A stretch of 64,000 nucleotides of DNA from Acanthosepion pharaonis (taxonomy: Eukaryota > Mollusca > Cephalopoda > Sepiida > Sepiidae), in NCBI GenBank assembly GCA_903632075.3, contig CAHIKZ030005494.1, positions 161,001-225,000 of the forward strand, given 5' to 3'. Within the stretch, counting starts at the first letter, position 1. Each line of letters opens with the position of its first letter. The notes under the pieces were generated by a model. The model did not search any database. It was not told the origin of the DNA and saw nothing but the letters and a program-made list of their open reading frames with translations. Made by a program: the position numbers and the translations under genes. This document shows positions 1 through 10,814 of this stretch, one piece after another.

Positions 1-366
1 AATGGCTTTATTGAATGAGAACTTCCCAAGTCACATCATCTCTCGAAACAGCAAAGTCAATTGGCCACCACAATTGTACGACTTGACGCCTTTAGATTTC
101 TTCCTTTGGGGTCATCTCAAAAGTAAGGTCTAAGCCAACAACAATTCAACAGCTGAAGGATGAGATCAAGGAGCAATTATGCAGATATGTCATCAAAAAT
201 TTTGATCATCGAGTGGAGGTGTGCTGCTAAAGCCTTGGCAGATATTTGGGTGATATTATTTTTCACATGTAATTGACATGATTCAATAAAGAAATAAAGA
301 AATTTTCATCTATAACACAGATTTATTTACTGCTGACTTTGATCCGTCTTAATGAAACACCCTTTA
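1..366 (+). mobile_element. Tc1/mariner-like transposase, 3' remnant
   Basis: From base 2 the sequence reads about 40 residues of a DDE-type transposase C-terminal region, with a WPPQLYDLTPLDFFLWG motif followed by a stop. A shifted frame then continues with QQLKDEIKEQLCRYVIKNF and EVCC, the usual C-terminal helix region of this family. The element appears to end near 363 in the terminal motif AATGAAACACCCT, next to a TA. The 5' part lies outside the window. Frameshifts and stops make it non-functional. Assignment to the wider Tc1/mariner (DDE_3) group comes from the motif; the exact family is unknown. Confidence 0.75.
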
Positions 367-830
367 TATCTACCATTAGTCCATGCATGGAATATTGCTG
401 CCATATCTGGTCTGGTGATCTTTCAGTATATCTCAAGATTCTTGACAAAATTCAAAAAAGGTTTGTAATGTAATCAGTCTTGATCTAGCATCTAAACATC
501 AGTCATTTTCTCACCAACTTAATGTGGCTTCCCTCTGTCTTTTCTACAAATATTTTCATGGCAACTGTTCAGATTAGCTTTTTTTTCCCTAGTGCCTTGA
601 CTGTATGAATTTAAGTCAGCTACTAGATTGGCAACTAGGTCTCACCATTTTACTGTTAAACTAGCTATATGGAAACCACCACTTTTATTCTGACAGTTTC
701 TTTTTCTCATATTTCTCACATGCCACTTATAATCTTCAAAAATTTAAATGCAAACATCAATCACCATCTTCTGTCTTCTTAGACTCTACCCCTTTATTGT
801 ACTTCTACTCACTTCTAGGGAAAAAAAAAT
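366..830 (+). mobile_element. LINE (jockey/CR1-like) reverse transcriptase C-terminal remnant, family F
   Basis: Broken frames give SPCMEYCCHIWSGD, then ILDKIQKRFVN, then HQLNVASLCLFYKYFHG. This is the conserved region after the RT domain in jockey/CR1-like LINEs. The order matches three further copies at 36330, 51690 and 58560. It is 5' truncated and starts directly after the upstream transposon end. Stops and frameshifts show it is dead. Confidence 0.75.
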
Positions 831-1616
831 TGAAATAAAATTGAAAAATCCCCCCACCCCAACCTATAAATGTTATAATGGTATGCATATAAAAAATATT
901 TTTCAGAATATATGTAGAAAGAGCAGTGTAGGTAAAATAGTTTTGTATTAAAATAAAAAAAATGGAGAGAGAAAAAAAACTGATGCACAGTCGATGTCTA
1001 ACTCTGAATACATTAGTTTATTTTGCTTTGTTGCTTTTAAGTAGACAATGTAAACTTAACAAATCAGCAGGTTTTTTTCAATATTTCAAGATTAGATTTT
1101 TAAATTAATACACATTTCTTTAAAGCCAGTTGGCTAATTAAAGATTAACCAACTAAAAAGAAAACTTAAAAGAAAAAAAATTATGCATAAATGTTGGCCA
1201 TGCATAAAATCAAACAACTAAATATTTAAGATAAACTAGGTTTCAAGGACAAACAGCCTTTGTTTCAAGTCATTTATATTCTAACATCTTTGTGAACAAT
1301 AAATTTGCCCCCACCTTTCCAAACAAAATAATTCCAGTGATCATGAATTTATACAGCCTTCTTAAAATTCACATAAAGAAGTGCAATTCTTGGATTCACT
1401 GGAAGAATTTTAAATCATTGTTACTCTAAAGATGTAACAAAAAAAAAAAAATAATAATCCATATACAAAATGCAGGACTGTTAAACAACACAAATTTATA
1501 CTCCAAGAATTTGAAAAGACTCTTTAAAAGTAGACAATTGATACTGATGAAGTGGAGTCAAAGAAATCAACCACATTTACAAGGAATGCAAAATAAAAGT
1601 AGCTAACAAGAAAGAT
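831..1616. other. AT-rich stretch, nothing recognised
   Basis: I see short A and T runs but no coding, RNA or repeat signature. Confidence 0.5.
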
Positions 1617-1650
1617 TATATATATATATATATATAAGTATATATATATT
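1617..1650. repeat. (TA)n microsatellite
   Basis: Two TA runs are separated by AAG. The short open frame starting just after it at 1649 has no family resemblance. Confidence 0.9.
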
Positions 1651-2454
1651 GAGGCAAGTTTCTGCTTATTTTCAACAGGATCTGTTCATATTCTTGGATG
1701 AGCTTTCTAGTGTTGGTATTAAAAGAGAGAAAATTACCACATTGATAGATATTGTCTTATTCCAAGTACTTTCGACAATAAAACAAACTCATCCTCAGGG
1801 TGTGTTTTTAAGACAAAATGTAGTGTGCATTATTTCCAAAGACAAAATTGCTATTTTCATCTGAAAGTTATAACTTTACATGTGGAGTGAGTACCACTAG
1901 TTTTTGTGCCATGCAGTATATGTTACACTCTAGGGGAGGTAACTAATTATGATGTGTAAAGAGTTCTTTTTTCTTTTTCTTTTTTTTTAAAAAAAAAAAA
2001 AAGGAGAAAATAGTACGAGAAGATATTAATATAGACCTTGATATTTTAGTCTATCTAATGTAAACATTTTAGAATATTTGTGCAGTATTCATAATTAATT
2101 TTGTTATGGTTTAGTTTCAATTTTTTAATATAGATGGCTTCAAGGATTTTTAGTTTATTTTTATTATTTTCATGAGAAAGTATGGATGTATTTTTGACAA
2201 GAATTTTTCTAAATTTCAAATGTGGACAAGCATATTGTAAATGTTTAGAGATGTTAGACATGTCATTCAAATGAAAACTCAACCACAGAGACAACATGGT
2301 TGTAGCATGGCCAACATAAATATTTTTTCCATTGAAGATACAATCTTCCAGAGACATTTAAATTTATATACAATGTTGGTAGGGAAGAGTAGTTCTGAAT
2401 GATTAAGTGGGAGATACTGGATTTATATTGAGAGAGTTGTCTGAAGATCATAAG
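1651..2454. other. AT-rich stretch, nothing recognised
   Basis: Contains T- and A-runs around 1967-2003. Short overlapping frames on the minus strand at 2055-2451 show no recognisable domain. Confidence 0.45.
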
Positions 2455-2650
2455 AGTGTGAAACTTAAGTAGGGACTTGTTGACGGTTCACGTGAAGAGT
2501 TTTTGTTCTGTCTGGATAGCCTAGACATTAAGCATTTTAATTTACTGGTAAAGTAGGTGTTTGTCTTTAGGTTTTTTTTTTTTCTTAGGTTTTTTCTTGT
2601 CTAAGGTTTTAGGTCTTTTGGCATGTAGTCAGTTGGTTATGAAAACATTT
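2455..2650 (-). repeat. Unclassified interspersed repeat R, minus copy
   Basis: The reverse complement contains the block TCCAGACAGAACAAAAACTC and an ACCTTAGACAAG block. These also occur in the plus-strand copies at 10815 and 15262. A poly-T of variable length sits at the same internal place. No coding or pol III signature is evident, so the class is unknown. Confidence 0.6.
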
Positions 2651-3683
2651 TTGGATTTTTGTATTACGTTAAAATATATATAGTTAAACTATAGTCCATG
2701 AAGACAACATTTATATTTGAATATAACTGATTAATTATTTTACGTCTTAAGCAGAAAGTTTTCATGGATATAGTCAGAGGACATGCAGGCAGTATAATGG
2801 ATATCAGCTTGGAAGGAGAAATCGGAGAGTTGAGTTTGAATTCCAGTTGGGGTCATTATATTCACTTGTGCAAATACCCAATTTGGGTTGGGAAAAGGCA
2901 GAAAGAAATCCATCTCTTGAGAACTTGACTCCTCAATTATAGGGTAAGGGTCTACAATGCAAATGAGGGAAAAATCAACATTTAACGTAAAGAGAACTTT
3001 CAACTTTTTTTTTTTTAACACATTGCACCAATGAGAAATAAGCAAATGGCAAATTAAGTGGGCAGGTCCGAACACAAGGAAGAATTTCTAATAAGGAGGA
3101 AATGCAATGACCAAAAATAGAGTTAGTATTTGCTGTTTGGCAATCGAAGTTTCAAATCAGATAAATAGCTGCAAAAGTAATCATATTTTGTGAGGGGAAA
3201 AACATGTACACTGAAATTCCAACCCAATGTCAACATATAGATACCAACCAAGCAAGAAAAGAAAACAAACAAGGAAAATCAATTGAAACCATGCTAAGTG
3301 AGTCATAAATGAAAGTCTTATGTCTCTGCCTTAGAAAATGGCTAAGAAGACGAGTGATGCCAGCTTACATCACATGTAACTGTGGAGCACTCTACTTTAA
3401 GATTACTTATTGGTTTCAGTCAAGGGTGACTATAAGGGCAACAGTGTTCTTTTTTTTTTGTTTTGTTTTTACTGCTTGTACAGATAATGTGATTATGGAA
3501 GAAAGGGTGGTTTGCAACTGAAGAAATATTTTGTCAATATATTTAGCAATGGAACAGAGTGCTGGGAATTCATGCCTTTCAGATTCAACTTATTCACTTG
3601 GTAACCTTCAATGCCAACTCAAACCTCCAATAAAAATTACTACTACAATAATTAATAGAATTTGGTATTTCCATGCATGTCAG
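2651..3683. other. Non-coding stretch, nothing firm
   Basis: The segment 2780-2880 (cagcttggaaggagaaatcg, then a gaattccagttggggtcat block) resembles a decayed plus-strand tRNA-SINE body related to the OK-type elements. No ends can be set. Confidence 0.35.
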
Positions 3684-4025
3684 GCTTATGGCCATATCAT
3701 GTTGAAACACAACTTCTCATATGACCACCAAAGTTAAGCAATGTTAAGGCTGGTCAGTACCCAGAGAAGTGACTGCTTAGGAAGATCAGGTGGTATATAA
3801 TAGCTCAGAATTGGAAATCAGAGACCTGAGTTCCAATTCCAGTCAGGTTTGTTAAATTCACTAACATTCAAATGCCCTTGGGAAACATATGAATCCACTT
3901 CTCATCAAGCTATGGGTTAATTAGTAGAACTTGTATCAGTAAATCATTATTATCTCAAAAAAATCTTAAAATGTAAAAATATTTTGTCTTTAAATAACTT
4001 GCAGAGTATTGGCAAGCCATAAAAA
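3684..4025 (+). mobile_element. Chimeric 5S rRNA-tRNA SINE, copy A
   Basis: Bases 3684-3792 align by eye to metazoan 5S rRNA: GCTTATGGCCATATCA at the start, AAGTTAAGCAATGTT as the box A region, CTGGTCAGTAC, then GTGACTGCTTAGG as box C. A tRNA-like part follows with a box B-like GAGTTCCAATTCC near 3830-3842. Next is the body shared with OK-type SINEs (CCCTTGGGAAA, AGCTATGGGTTAA), and a distinct tail ending TTTAAATAACTTGCAGAG. Four other near-complete copies show the same order. It is non-coding and would be mobilised by a LINE. Confidence 0.8.
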
Positions 4026-4233
4026 AAATCAAATAAAAAAAAAAAATAAAAAAAAATAAAAAAATAAAAAAAATAAAAAATAAAAATGAAAAAATAAAAA
4101 TAAAAATAAAAAAATAAATAAAAAAATTTTTTTAAAAAAATCAAAAAAAAAATTTTAAAAAATTAAAAAAAATTAAAAAAAATAAAAATTAAAAAAAATA
4201 AAAATTAAAAAGAAAAGAAAAAAATCAATCAAT
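4020..4233. repeat. Expanded A-rich tail
   Basis: About 210 bases of A with interspersed T and a few G follow the SINE and end in TCAATCAATT. The copy at 37457 has a short A-run followed by the same TCAATCAATC end. The long run is therefore probably an expanded SINE tail. Confidence 0.7.
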
Positions 4234-4787
4234 TCTAGTCCTGTCGCTTATCTGAGATATGAAGATTTCCAGAGATCATTATTCAAGAACCAGGATTTTA
4301 AAGGTTGGTTTGCAAAGTACCCTCACTTGGAATATTGTCAAATGCAGTTTTCTTACCCTACTCTGACTTTGTGACATGTTAACATACATATAAATACAAA
4401 CTGATGTGAGGACAGGGGATCAATTGAGTAAATACCGTGAATGATTCATAAACACAAAAGTGACAATAGAAAGAAGGTATTATTTGGGGATATTTCTGAA
4501 ACCTAATATTTCTTTATGGAATAATCTTTTAAACTCACGCGAGAAGTGGCATCTCAGAAGACTTTATCATTCGAACACTGATTACCATATTTTTTTGAAT
4601 ATAAGATGCACCGGTGTATAAAATGCAACCTTATTTTGAAGACAAAGTTATGGAGAAAAAAGTTAGTTTTGTTTTTAAAATTCTTATTGAACAAAAATTC
4701 AATCTGATACTTTAAAAATTAGCAAAACAGTGAAAAAAGAAAGAAAAAGAAAAATAATGTAAAAAAAAAGAAAAGAAAAAAAAAAGG
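4234..4787. other. Non-coding stretch with a possible MITE end
   Basis: At about 4586-4640 the segment ATTACCATATTTTTTTGAAT followed by ATAAGATGCACC resembles the terminus of a widespread non-autonomous DNA transposon type. No matching second end was found. Confidence 0.35.
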
Positions 4788-5002
4788 AGGTTGCTGTTTC
4801 TTTCTGCGGTAGACCAGTTGCCATCCAAGGTTATAGAACCTGGTCTGTCCTGCTATTTACCCATGGGGGGTGGAGAGAGAGAGAGAAGAGCAGAATTCCT
4901 TTCTGAAGGGTATGAGCACGTAAATGAATGTAATGGATTCAACTGGAATTTGAACTCAGCTCTCTGATTCCGCAATCTGAGCCGCTATCTATTACTCGAT
5001 GT
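4788..5002 (-). mobile_element. OK-type tRNA-derived SINE
   Basis: Read on the minus strand: ATAGATAGCGGCTCAGATTG (box A side), AGTTCAAATTCCAG (box B), CATTCATTTACGTGC, CCATGGGTAAATAGCAGG, and GGTTCTATAACCTTGGATGG. The same order is found in six other copies here. A GA expansion is inserted in the body at 4874-4890. It is truncated before the 3' tail seen at 24470. Confidence 0.8.
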
Positions 5003-5160
5003 AAATTCAAAAACCACGTAGGCAGTGACTGGCCACAACTATATTTCATGTGTTTGCATGTAATCGTCAGGTAGCCAGTGGCTGTAGTATGGCATTGAAC
5101 ACTTTTATGCCAGTAGGCTACTTCTGGGCAGACTCTTTTCAGAGCTGCTCATTCTTTCCT

Positions 5161-5162
<2 letters not shown>

Positions 5163-5194
<32 letters not shown>
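5163..5194. repeat. (TA)n microsatellite
   Basis: About 16 uninterrupted TA dinucleotides. Confidence 0.95.
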
Positions 5195-5201
<7 letters not shown>

Positions 5202-5984
5202 TTCAGGACTTCTTTATAATTATAGAGAAAACTTACAGAAAGACAAGACAGTCTATGTTGCTTTGTGGCTAAGCCAAGGACAATTCTAAGTCAGTTGGCT
5301 CCATCTTACAAAGACAATTCTCATATAAAGCCAGGATTTAGGAAACATGCTACAATTATAAGAGCATCTTCTATAGAGAAAAGACAAAGTACAAGTGGAC
5401 AGGCTTGGAAAAGGACGGAAAGAGCTGAAAAGGAAAAAGAATTTTACAAAGCAAAAGGAAGTGGAAAATAAATTAAAAGATAAGGAAAATCAAAAAAGAA
5501 CCTCTAACTCATAGTGAAGTAATGTTCATTGATGGCTTAAAGGAAAAGCTGATAATAAAAAGGAACTGAAGAAGGATAAAGGTGGGGAATTGGTTAGGGT
5601 TTAAGGGGAGTTGTCAGAATTGAGTATTCTCTGTTCATGAATGATTTATGAGGCAGAACAAATAATATTAAGTTAATCAGGAAAAAGAAGGCATTTCAGT
5701 TTTTGCAACCATTTCAGTAAAAAAGGAAGAGAAAAAAAAAAAGTGAAAAAAGTGGAAATGCTGAGGAGAGAAAGGTGGAATGATAAGGAAAAATAGGGAG
5801 GAGTGTGGAAAAAATACAGAGTGTTTGGAAAAAGAGAGAGAGAGGAAAAGGAGCGTATAGAAATAGAGGAGGTAAGAAAGGGAGAGAAGAAGAAGATAAA
5901 AAGACAAAAAGAAGAGAGCAAAGGGAAGAGAGAAATAGACAAAGAGAAGAAAGGATGAAAAACACAAATAGAAGGGAGAAAAAG
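5195..5984. other. Purine-rich flank of the 30-bp minisatellite
   Basis: The plus strand is strongly enriched in A and G and shades into the repeat array. The frame at 5265 (68 codons) is lysine- and glutamate-rich because of this bias and matches no family I know. Confidence 0.5.
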
Positions 5985-6795
5985 AGAAACAGACAAATAG
6001 AAGGGGAGAAAAGAGAAACAGACAAATAGAAAGGGGGGAAAAGAGAAACAGACAAATAGAAAGACAAAAAACAGACAAAAGAAAGGGGGGAAAAGAGAAA
6101 CAGACAAATAGAAAGGGGGAAAAGAGAAACAGACAAATAGAAGAGGGGAAAAGAGAAACAGACAAATAGAAGGGGGGGAAAAGAGAAACAGACAAATAGA
6201 AGAGGGAACAAACAGACAAATAGAAGAGGGGAAAAGAGAAACAGACAAATAGAAAGGGGGGAAAAGAGAAACAGACAAATAGAAAGGGGGGAAAAGAGAA
6301 CAGACAAATAGAAAGGGGGGGAAAAGAGAAACAGACAAATAGAAGGGGGAAAAGAGAAACAGACAAATAGAAGGGGGGAAAAGAGAAACAGACAAAAAAA
6401 GGGGGAAAAGAGAAACAGACAAATAGAAGGGGGGAAAAGAGAAACAGACAAATAGAAAGGGGGGAAAAGAGAAACAGACAAATAGAAAGGGGGGAAAAGA
6501 GAAACAGACAAACAGAAAGGGGGGAAAAGAGAAAGACAAATAGAAGAGGGAAAAGAGAAACAGACAAATAGAGGGGGGAAAAAGAGAAACAGACAAATAG
6601 AAAGGGGGAAAAGAGAAACAGACAAACAGAAAGGGGGAAAAGAGAAACAGACAAATAGGGGGGAAAAGAGAAACAGACAAATAGAAAGGGGAAAAGAGAA
6701 ACAGACAAATAGAAAGGGGGGAAAGAGAAACAGACAAACAGAAAGGGGGGAAAAGAGAAAGACAAATAGAAGAGGGAAAAGAGAAAGAAGACAAA
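5985..6795. repeat. 30-bp purine-rich minisatellite, about 28 units
   Basis: The unit is about 30 bases: a GACAAATAGAAA part, a G-run of 3 to 7, then AAAAGAGAAACA. I counted about 28 units by their GACAAA core. Most variation is in G-run length, with a few missing blocks (for example near 6060, 6205 and 6300). All three minus-strand frames stay open as repeats of the LFVCFSFPP type, because the unit lacks stops on that strand. I regard these frames as artefacts. Confidence 0.95.
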
Positions 6796-7977
6796 GAGAG
6801 GAGGGAAAAACTGCAAGATTATTAAAGAAGAAGAGAAAATAAGAAAGAATAAAAGATTATGAAAAAAGAAGGAACACAGTGATCAGCAAAATAAAAAAGC
6901 TATCATATAAGCATATAAATGACACTAAGAAATTGTATGTATAGGAAAGAATCTTTGGATATTTGCAAAGATTTACGACAGCAACTATAGCAATAATAAA
7001 TAATATTAACTAAGAAGGAGTGGCTGATTCAGAAACATTGAAATCTTCCTCAAATAAACTGACCTGGGAATTTATTTACAATGAGGGCAACTGTACTTGG
7101 ATGTCACATGCAACATGGCTATTTAGTATTAGATAATGACTAGTAGATAAAACTACAATATTATGTAGTGGTACTAATTGTAAGTTAAAAGTTCCAAAAT
7201 AAACAATTTGTTTTTTGGTTTTTTTTAACACAACTTGGGATTTTGCCCAGTACTTTGGTTAATTAATTTTTGTGTCAGAATTAGTACTTTAGTTGAATGG
7301 TGGCTTGAATTTTTAATACTTGGTTCTAACAAATATCAGATTTGTGTTATATTAATAAGCACCCTGAGTCTCATAGACAAAACTTTTTGTAATCGTTTGG
7401 TTCACTCATCAGGAGGTATCAGCAATTATTTGCCAATTTTCTCATTTTTGTTATTTTTATATTAATAAGGATATTTCAATGTACACTAAAGGCCGAAAGT
7501 GTACCCTACCCCAGGATTTACAAGTATCGCCTAAAAATTGAAGGTTTCGTGCCTTTTTCAAAACTAATTTACTAGCTAACTTCAGGCCAGAATGACTTTA
7601 CCTTCCTGAAGTGTTTCATCATATATTCAAACAACAACAACAATTATAATAATAATCTATTACTGCATAAAGTTTCCTTAAAACTTTATCAGATTTTTTT
7701 GCCTAATCTACTTTGCTAGCTAATGGTAATCTTAGAGTTAGCAGATTTTAAATTTAAGGTAATCCCCTCTCTAAAAATTGGATGCCAACCACTAATGGCC
7801 TAATAGGATTTAATTAAGCCAAAGAAGGCATGAAACTTACTAATTAATAAATCCAGCAGGACTATAATGAAACTAGTAGAATTGATGATACAGTATTTAT
7901 TAACTATTTTTTATTAATTTTAAGTTATTCTTTCTTTTCTTTTCTTCGGTTGTTTGCCACACAGACGTTAGTAGTGG
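6796..7977. other. Non-coding AT-rich stretch
   Basis: Holds a purine-rich shoulder to about 6890 and an (AAC)/(AAT) patch at 7631-7657. No gene or element was recognised. Confidence 0.5.
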
Positions 7978-8080
7978 AGTTGCTCAAGATTCACTCAAAT
8001 TGGAGTACACTTGCTCAAGGTTCACTCAACTTGGAGTACAGTTGTTCAAGATTCACTCAAATTTCAGTGCAGTTGCTTAA
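7978..8080. repeat. 31-32-bp tandem repeat, about three units
   Basis: The core TTGCTCAAGATTCACTCAAA with GGAGTACA recurs at 7980, 8011 and 8043 with a few substitutions. A partial unit (GTTGCTTAAG) ends the array. Confidence 0.85.
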
Positions 8081-8569
8081 GAAAAAAAAATCTTTTACTA
8101 TAAGGGCATCTTAAAATGTTTACAATTTAGAAAATTAAATATAAAAAATATAGCAAAATAAAATAATACCTTTTTCCTATTTTTTCTGACACATAGTGAG
8201 AAATTCAAGAATATTCATACAATAATATTAAGAACTTGGAAATGTTTCTTCATAAACTTGATTCAGATCAGCTTATACACAAACTGGCAAATGTAATAAA
8301 AAAAAAAATTAAATAAACTGACCTTGCCAGCATATTAAAAAAAAAAAAAAAAAAAAAACAAAAACAAAACAAAAAAACAAACATAAATGAGTCCTTGTTT
8401 TCTATCATTATTATTATTATTATTATTATTATTTCCTTTGATTTCTGGTGTGTACTCATTTCTTTCCGGGTCCTGCCCAGAGACCTAAGGTTAGAAATGG
8501 CATCATGATATTTTCCAGTCCAATTTAAAAAAAAAAAACAAACATAAAACACACACACATTTTACATAG
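8081..8569. other. Simple-sequence-rich stretch, possible LINE tail
   Basis: Holds A-runs at 8337-8385 and an (ATT)n run at 8406-8432. The block 8440-8520 ends against the (ATT)n run and could be a LINE 3' UTR on the minus strand, but it is not recognised. Confidence 0.35.
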
Positions 8570-8870
8570 ATAAAGGTGTACTTGTGAGAACAATATTTTG
8601 TTTTTCTTTAAGGCATGGGCTTCCAGGAATCCCTTCAATGAGTCTACTGGAATCAATTCCAACCAATCCGAGGGCTGCAACTACAACAGGAATTGCTGAT
8701 GTTCCCCTGTACCACATTTTTGAGATTTTGATTTCAAGGTCCTTGTATTTTGATAGCTTTTTGAAGATCTTCAAAGATACATTGTAGTCTGCAGGGACTA
8801 CCATATCAATAATTATCATTATTATTATTATTATTAGCAACAATAACAAATTACTTACATATAAACTCAA
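8570..8870 (-). mobile_element. LINE ORF C-terminal remnant, family E
   Basis: The minus frame at 8562-8870 reads DMVVPADYNV, then KLSKYKDLEIKISKMW, then SAIPVVVAALGLVG. This matches a C-terminal block common in cephalopod LINE ORFs, where a disposable KYQDL..EI..W segment is followed by PVV.GALG. The (ATT)n run at 8815-8836 lies upstream on the minus strand and is translated as isoleucines. Only this tail is present. Confidence 0.65.
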
Positions 8871-10182
8871 AGTCAGACTTTCATGGAAATTTTTACACCC
8901 AGTCTTTGTTGGATTTCTCAGTGGATTAAGTTTATTTATATAGGGATCATTTATTTTTATTTTTTTAGAAGAAAAAATTTTTTTTTAAGGCATATCATTT
9001 TAAAAATAATATTAAATTCTAGATTAATATGCAAGAATAAATTTTAATTTGGCCAGTTATAATTAGATAAGTGAAAAGTTAACGGAATAGTGAATTTTCT
9101 GTTTAGGTTTTGTAATTAGATTAAATTTTAATATTAAATTCATGGTAACCAATCCAATTGTCTACAAACCATGAGGATGTTTCTGGAGGATTAAAATGCT
9201 GGAGTACAAAACTTTAATTTGTGTTAATAATCAATTAGCGAAAAGCCTCCAATTATTCATAACAAATATTTTTTAATTGTTTATTTTATTTTATTTTTTT
9301 AATGAATGTGGTTGGTGATGATTTAGTATATTTACTAAGTTGAACTGAAATCATCAACAATATTTATAAAACAAAAATTTATAAAAGCTAAAGAATCTTG
9401 TTAGTGTTTGAGGTTTAAAACATTTCATAAAGATTTATTTTGCTGTAAGTTGTGCTATGAGAAAATGAATAGCTGATTATCTAAGCAAGCAAATGTTCTG
9501 ATATAAGTTTAATATTTAGAATTGCGTATTTCCATAGACAGATAAGAAATTTGAATTTCATGCTTCCTTGCTGAACAGAATATTCAATTTTCCAAAATCA
9601 AACCTTATTCAAGCGGAGTTGCCCCTTTCTGGATATAATTGTCACTGGTGATTGTTATAAAAAGAGATCTGACAAAGCATTTCAGAAATTTTATCAATTT
9701 GCAATTTTTGTTTTTCAGTTCTTCTCTTCTGTTGTAGAATAGTTTTCACAGTGGAGGCTTGTATTTCGCTAAGTCGGTCCTAAAAGGGTCCGACATACAA
9801 AACGTTAGGAACTTGAAATAAGAGTTAATGACACAGCAATCTAGTTGTGATGGTTGATACTTCAATGTCCGGCATCGACTGACTCGCTCAACTCCACTGA
9901 GCTCAACTGGCGACCGATACTACTACTACTACTTATTATATGTGGGAGAGTCTATCAATAATAGAATAGGTACGTTCAGGTATGACATCTTCTCAACTAA
10001 ATATTATTCAATCAAACATGTTTGCATATATTAACAAGCTCTGCCTATCCAATTGTAGAAAAATCTACACCAATCTATTCTACACCAATTTTTTTATTAA
10101 CTTTTTCAAATTTCCAATAGTCAATGACAAGAGAAGCAATGAACATTAAATAAGGTATTTTTCTTCAGAGGGGATTGTACAA
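8871..10182. other. AT-rich non-coding stretch
   Basis: The segment 9740-9930 is less AT-rich than its surroundings, with AAGTCGGTCC, GGGTCCGACATACAAAACG and a following (CTA)n run. It looks like part of an interspersed repeat that I cannot classify. Nothing else was recognised. Confidence 0.4.
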
Positions 10183-10283
10183 GGTGTGGCAGAAATACCA
10201 CCCACATAATGGTAAGTCATTAGCTAGATGAAGACATCATTGTCACTAATGTCTTACCATTATGTGGGAGAGATTTCTCTTGT
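10183..10283. mobile_element. Hairpin MITE related to the mariner remnant at 14112
   Basis: CCCACATAATGGTAAG at 10201 is repeated inverted at 10253-10268, giving arms of about 23 bases with one mismatch around a 20-base loop. The upstream AGGTGTGGCAGAAATACC matches the AGGGTGTGACAGAAATAC end of the 14112 element. A shared terminal sequence is therefore likely. Confidence 0.65.
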
Positions 10284-10814
10284 AACCTATGTACTTAAGT
10301 TTATATAATAAAACAAAATACACATAAAAAACCTTGTGACATAAAATTGGTTCCAGCAAGCATGAGAATGTGGGAATTAACCAAAAACAGTTCCATAGAC
10401 AGACATAAAAAAAAAATCAGAATCCTTGTGAACGAATGGAGTAACATTCAAAGGTACTTGTGGGTAGGTGTTGATAAAATAAAATGAACTTTTGTAAATT
10501 TACTGACTGCATAAAACAATTCAGAAATTCGAAAAAGTTAAAAAATTGAATAGACAGAACTTGTCAATATTATTCAACCAAAGATGTTTGAAAGAGAGAG
10601 TGAGAGAAAGAGAGCAAGAAAGAACGAGAGATACAGAGAAAAATAAAGAGAGAGCTAGAGAAGAAATAAAGAGAGAGCTAGAGAAGAGACAAAGAGAGAA
10701 TGAGAGAGAGAGATTTCACACACACGTTCTAAAATAAAATTCCTACATTTGCCTTGACATAGTACAAGGAATGAAATGCATCAGCATAAGTTTCCATTGT
10801 AATATTGTATATAC
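10284..10814. other. Non-coding with GA-rich patch
   Basis: The block 10573-10710 is (GA)n-like. The frame at 10546 translates it as an Arg/Glu-rich peptide and is not a gene candidate. Confidence 0.5.

Noticed and set aside
3684..3792. A functional 5S rRNA gene
   Set aside because: Strongly diverged, lacks a T-run terminator at the 5S end, and continues into a tRNA-like SINE body in every copy.
5673..6816. Three overlapping minus-strand frames of 303 to 379 codons rich in Phe, Pro, Leu and Ser
   Set aside because: They translate one 30-bp minisatellite in all three frames, so openness is due to unit composition. No splice or start context was seen.
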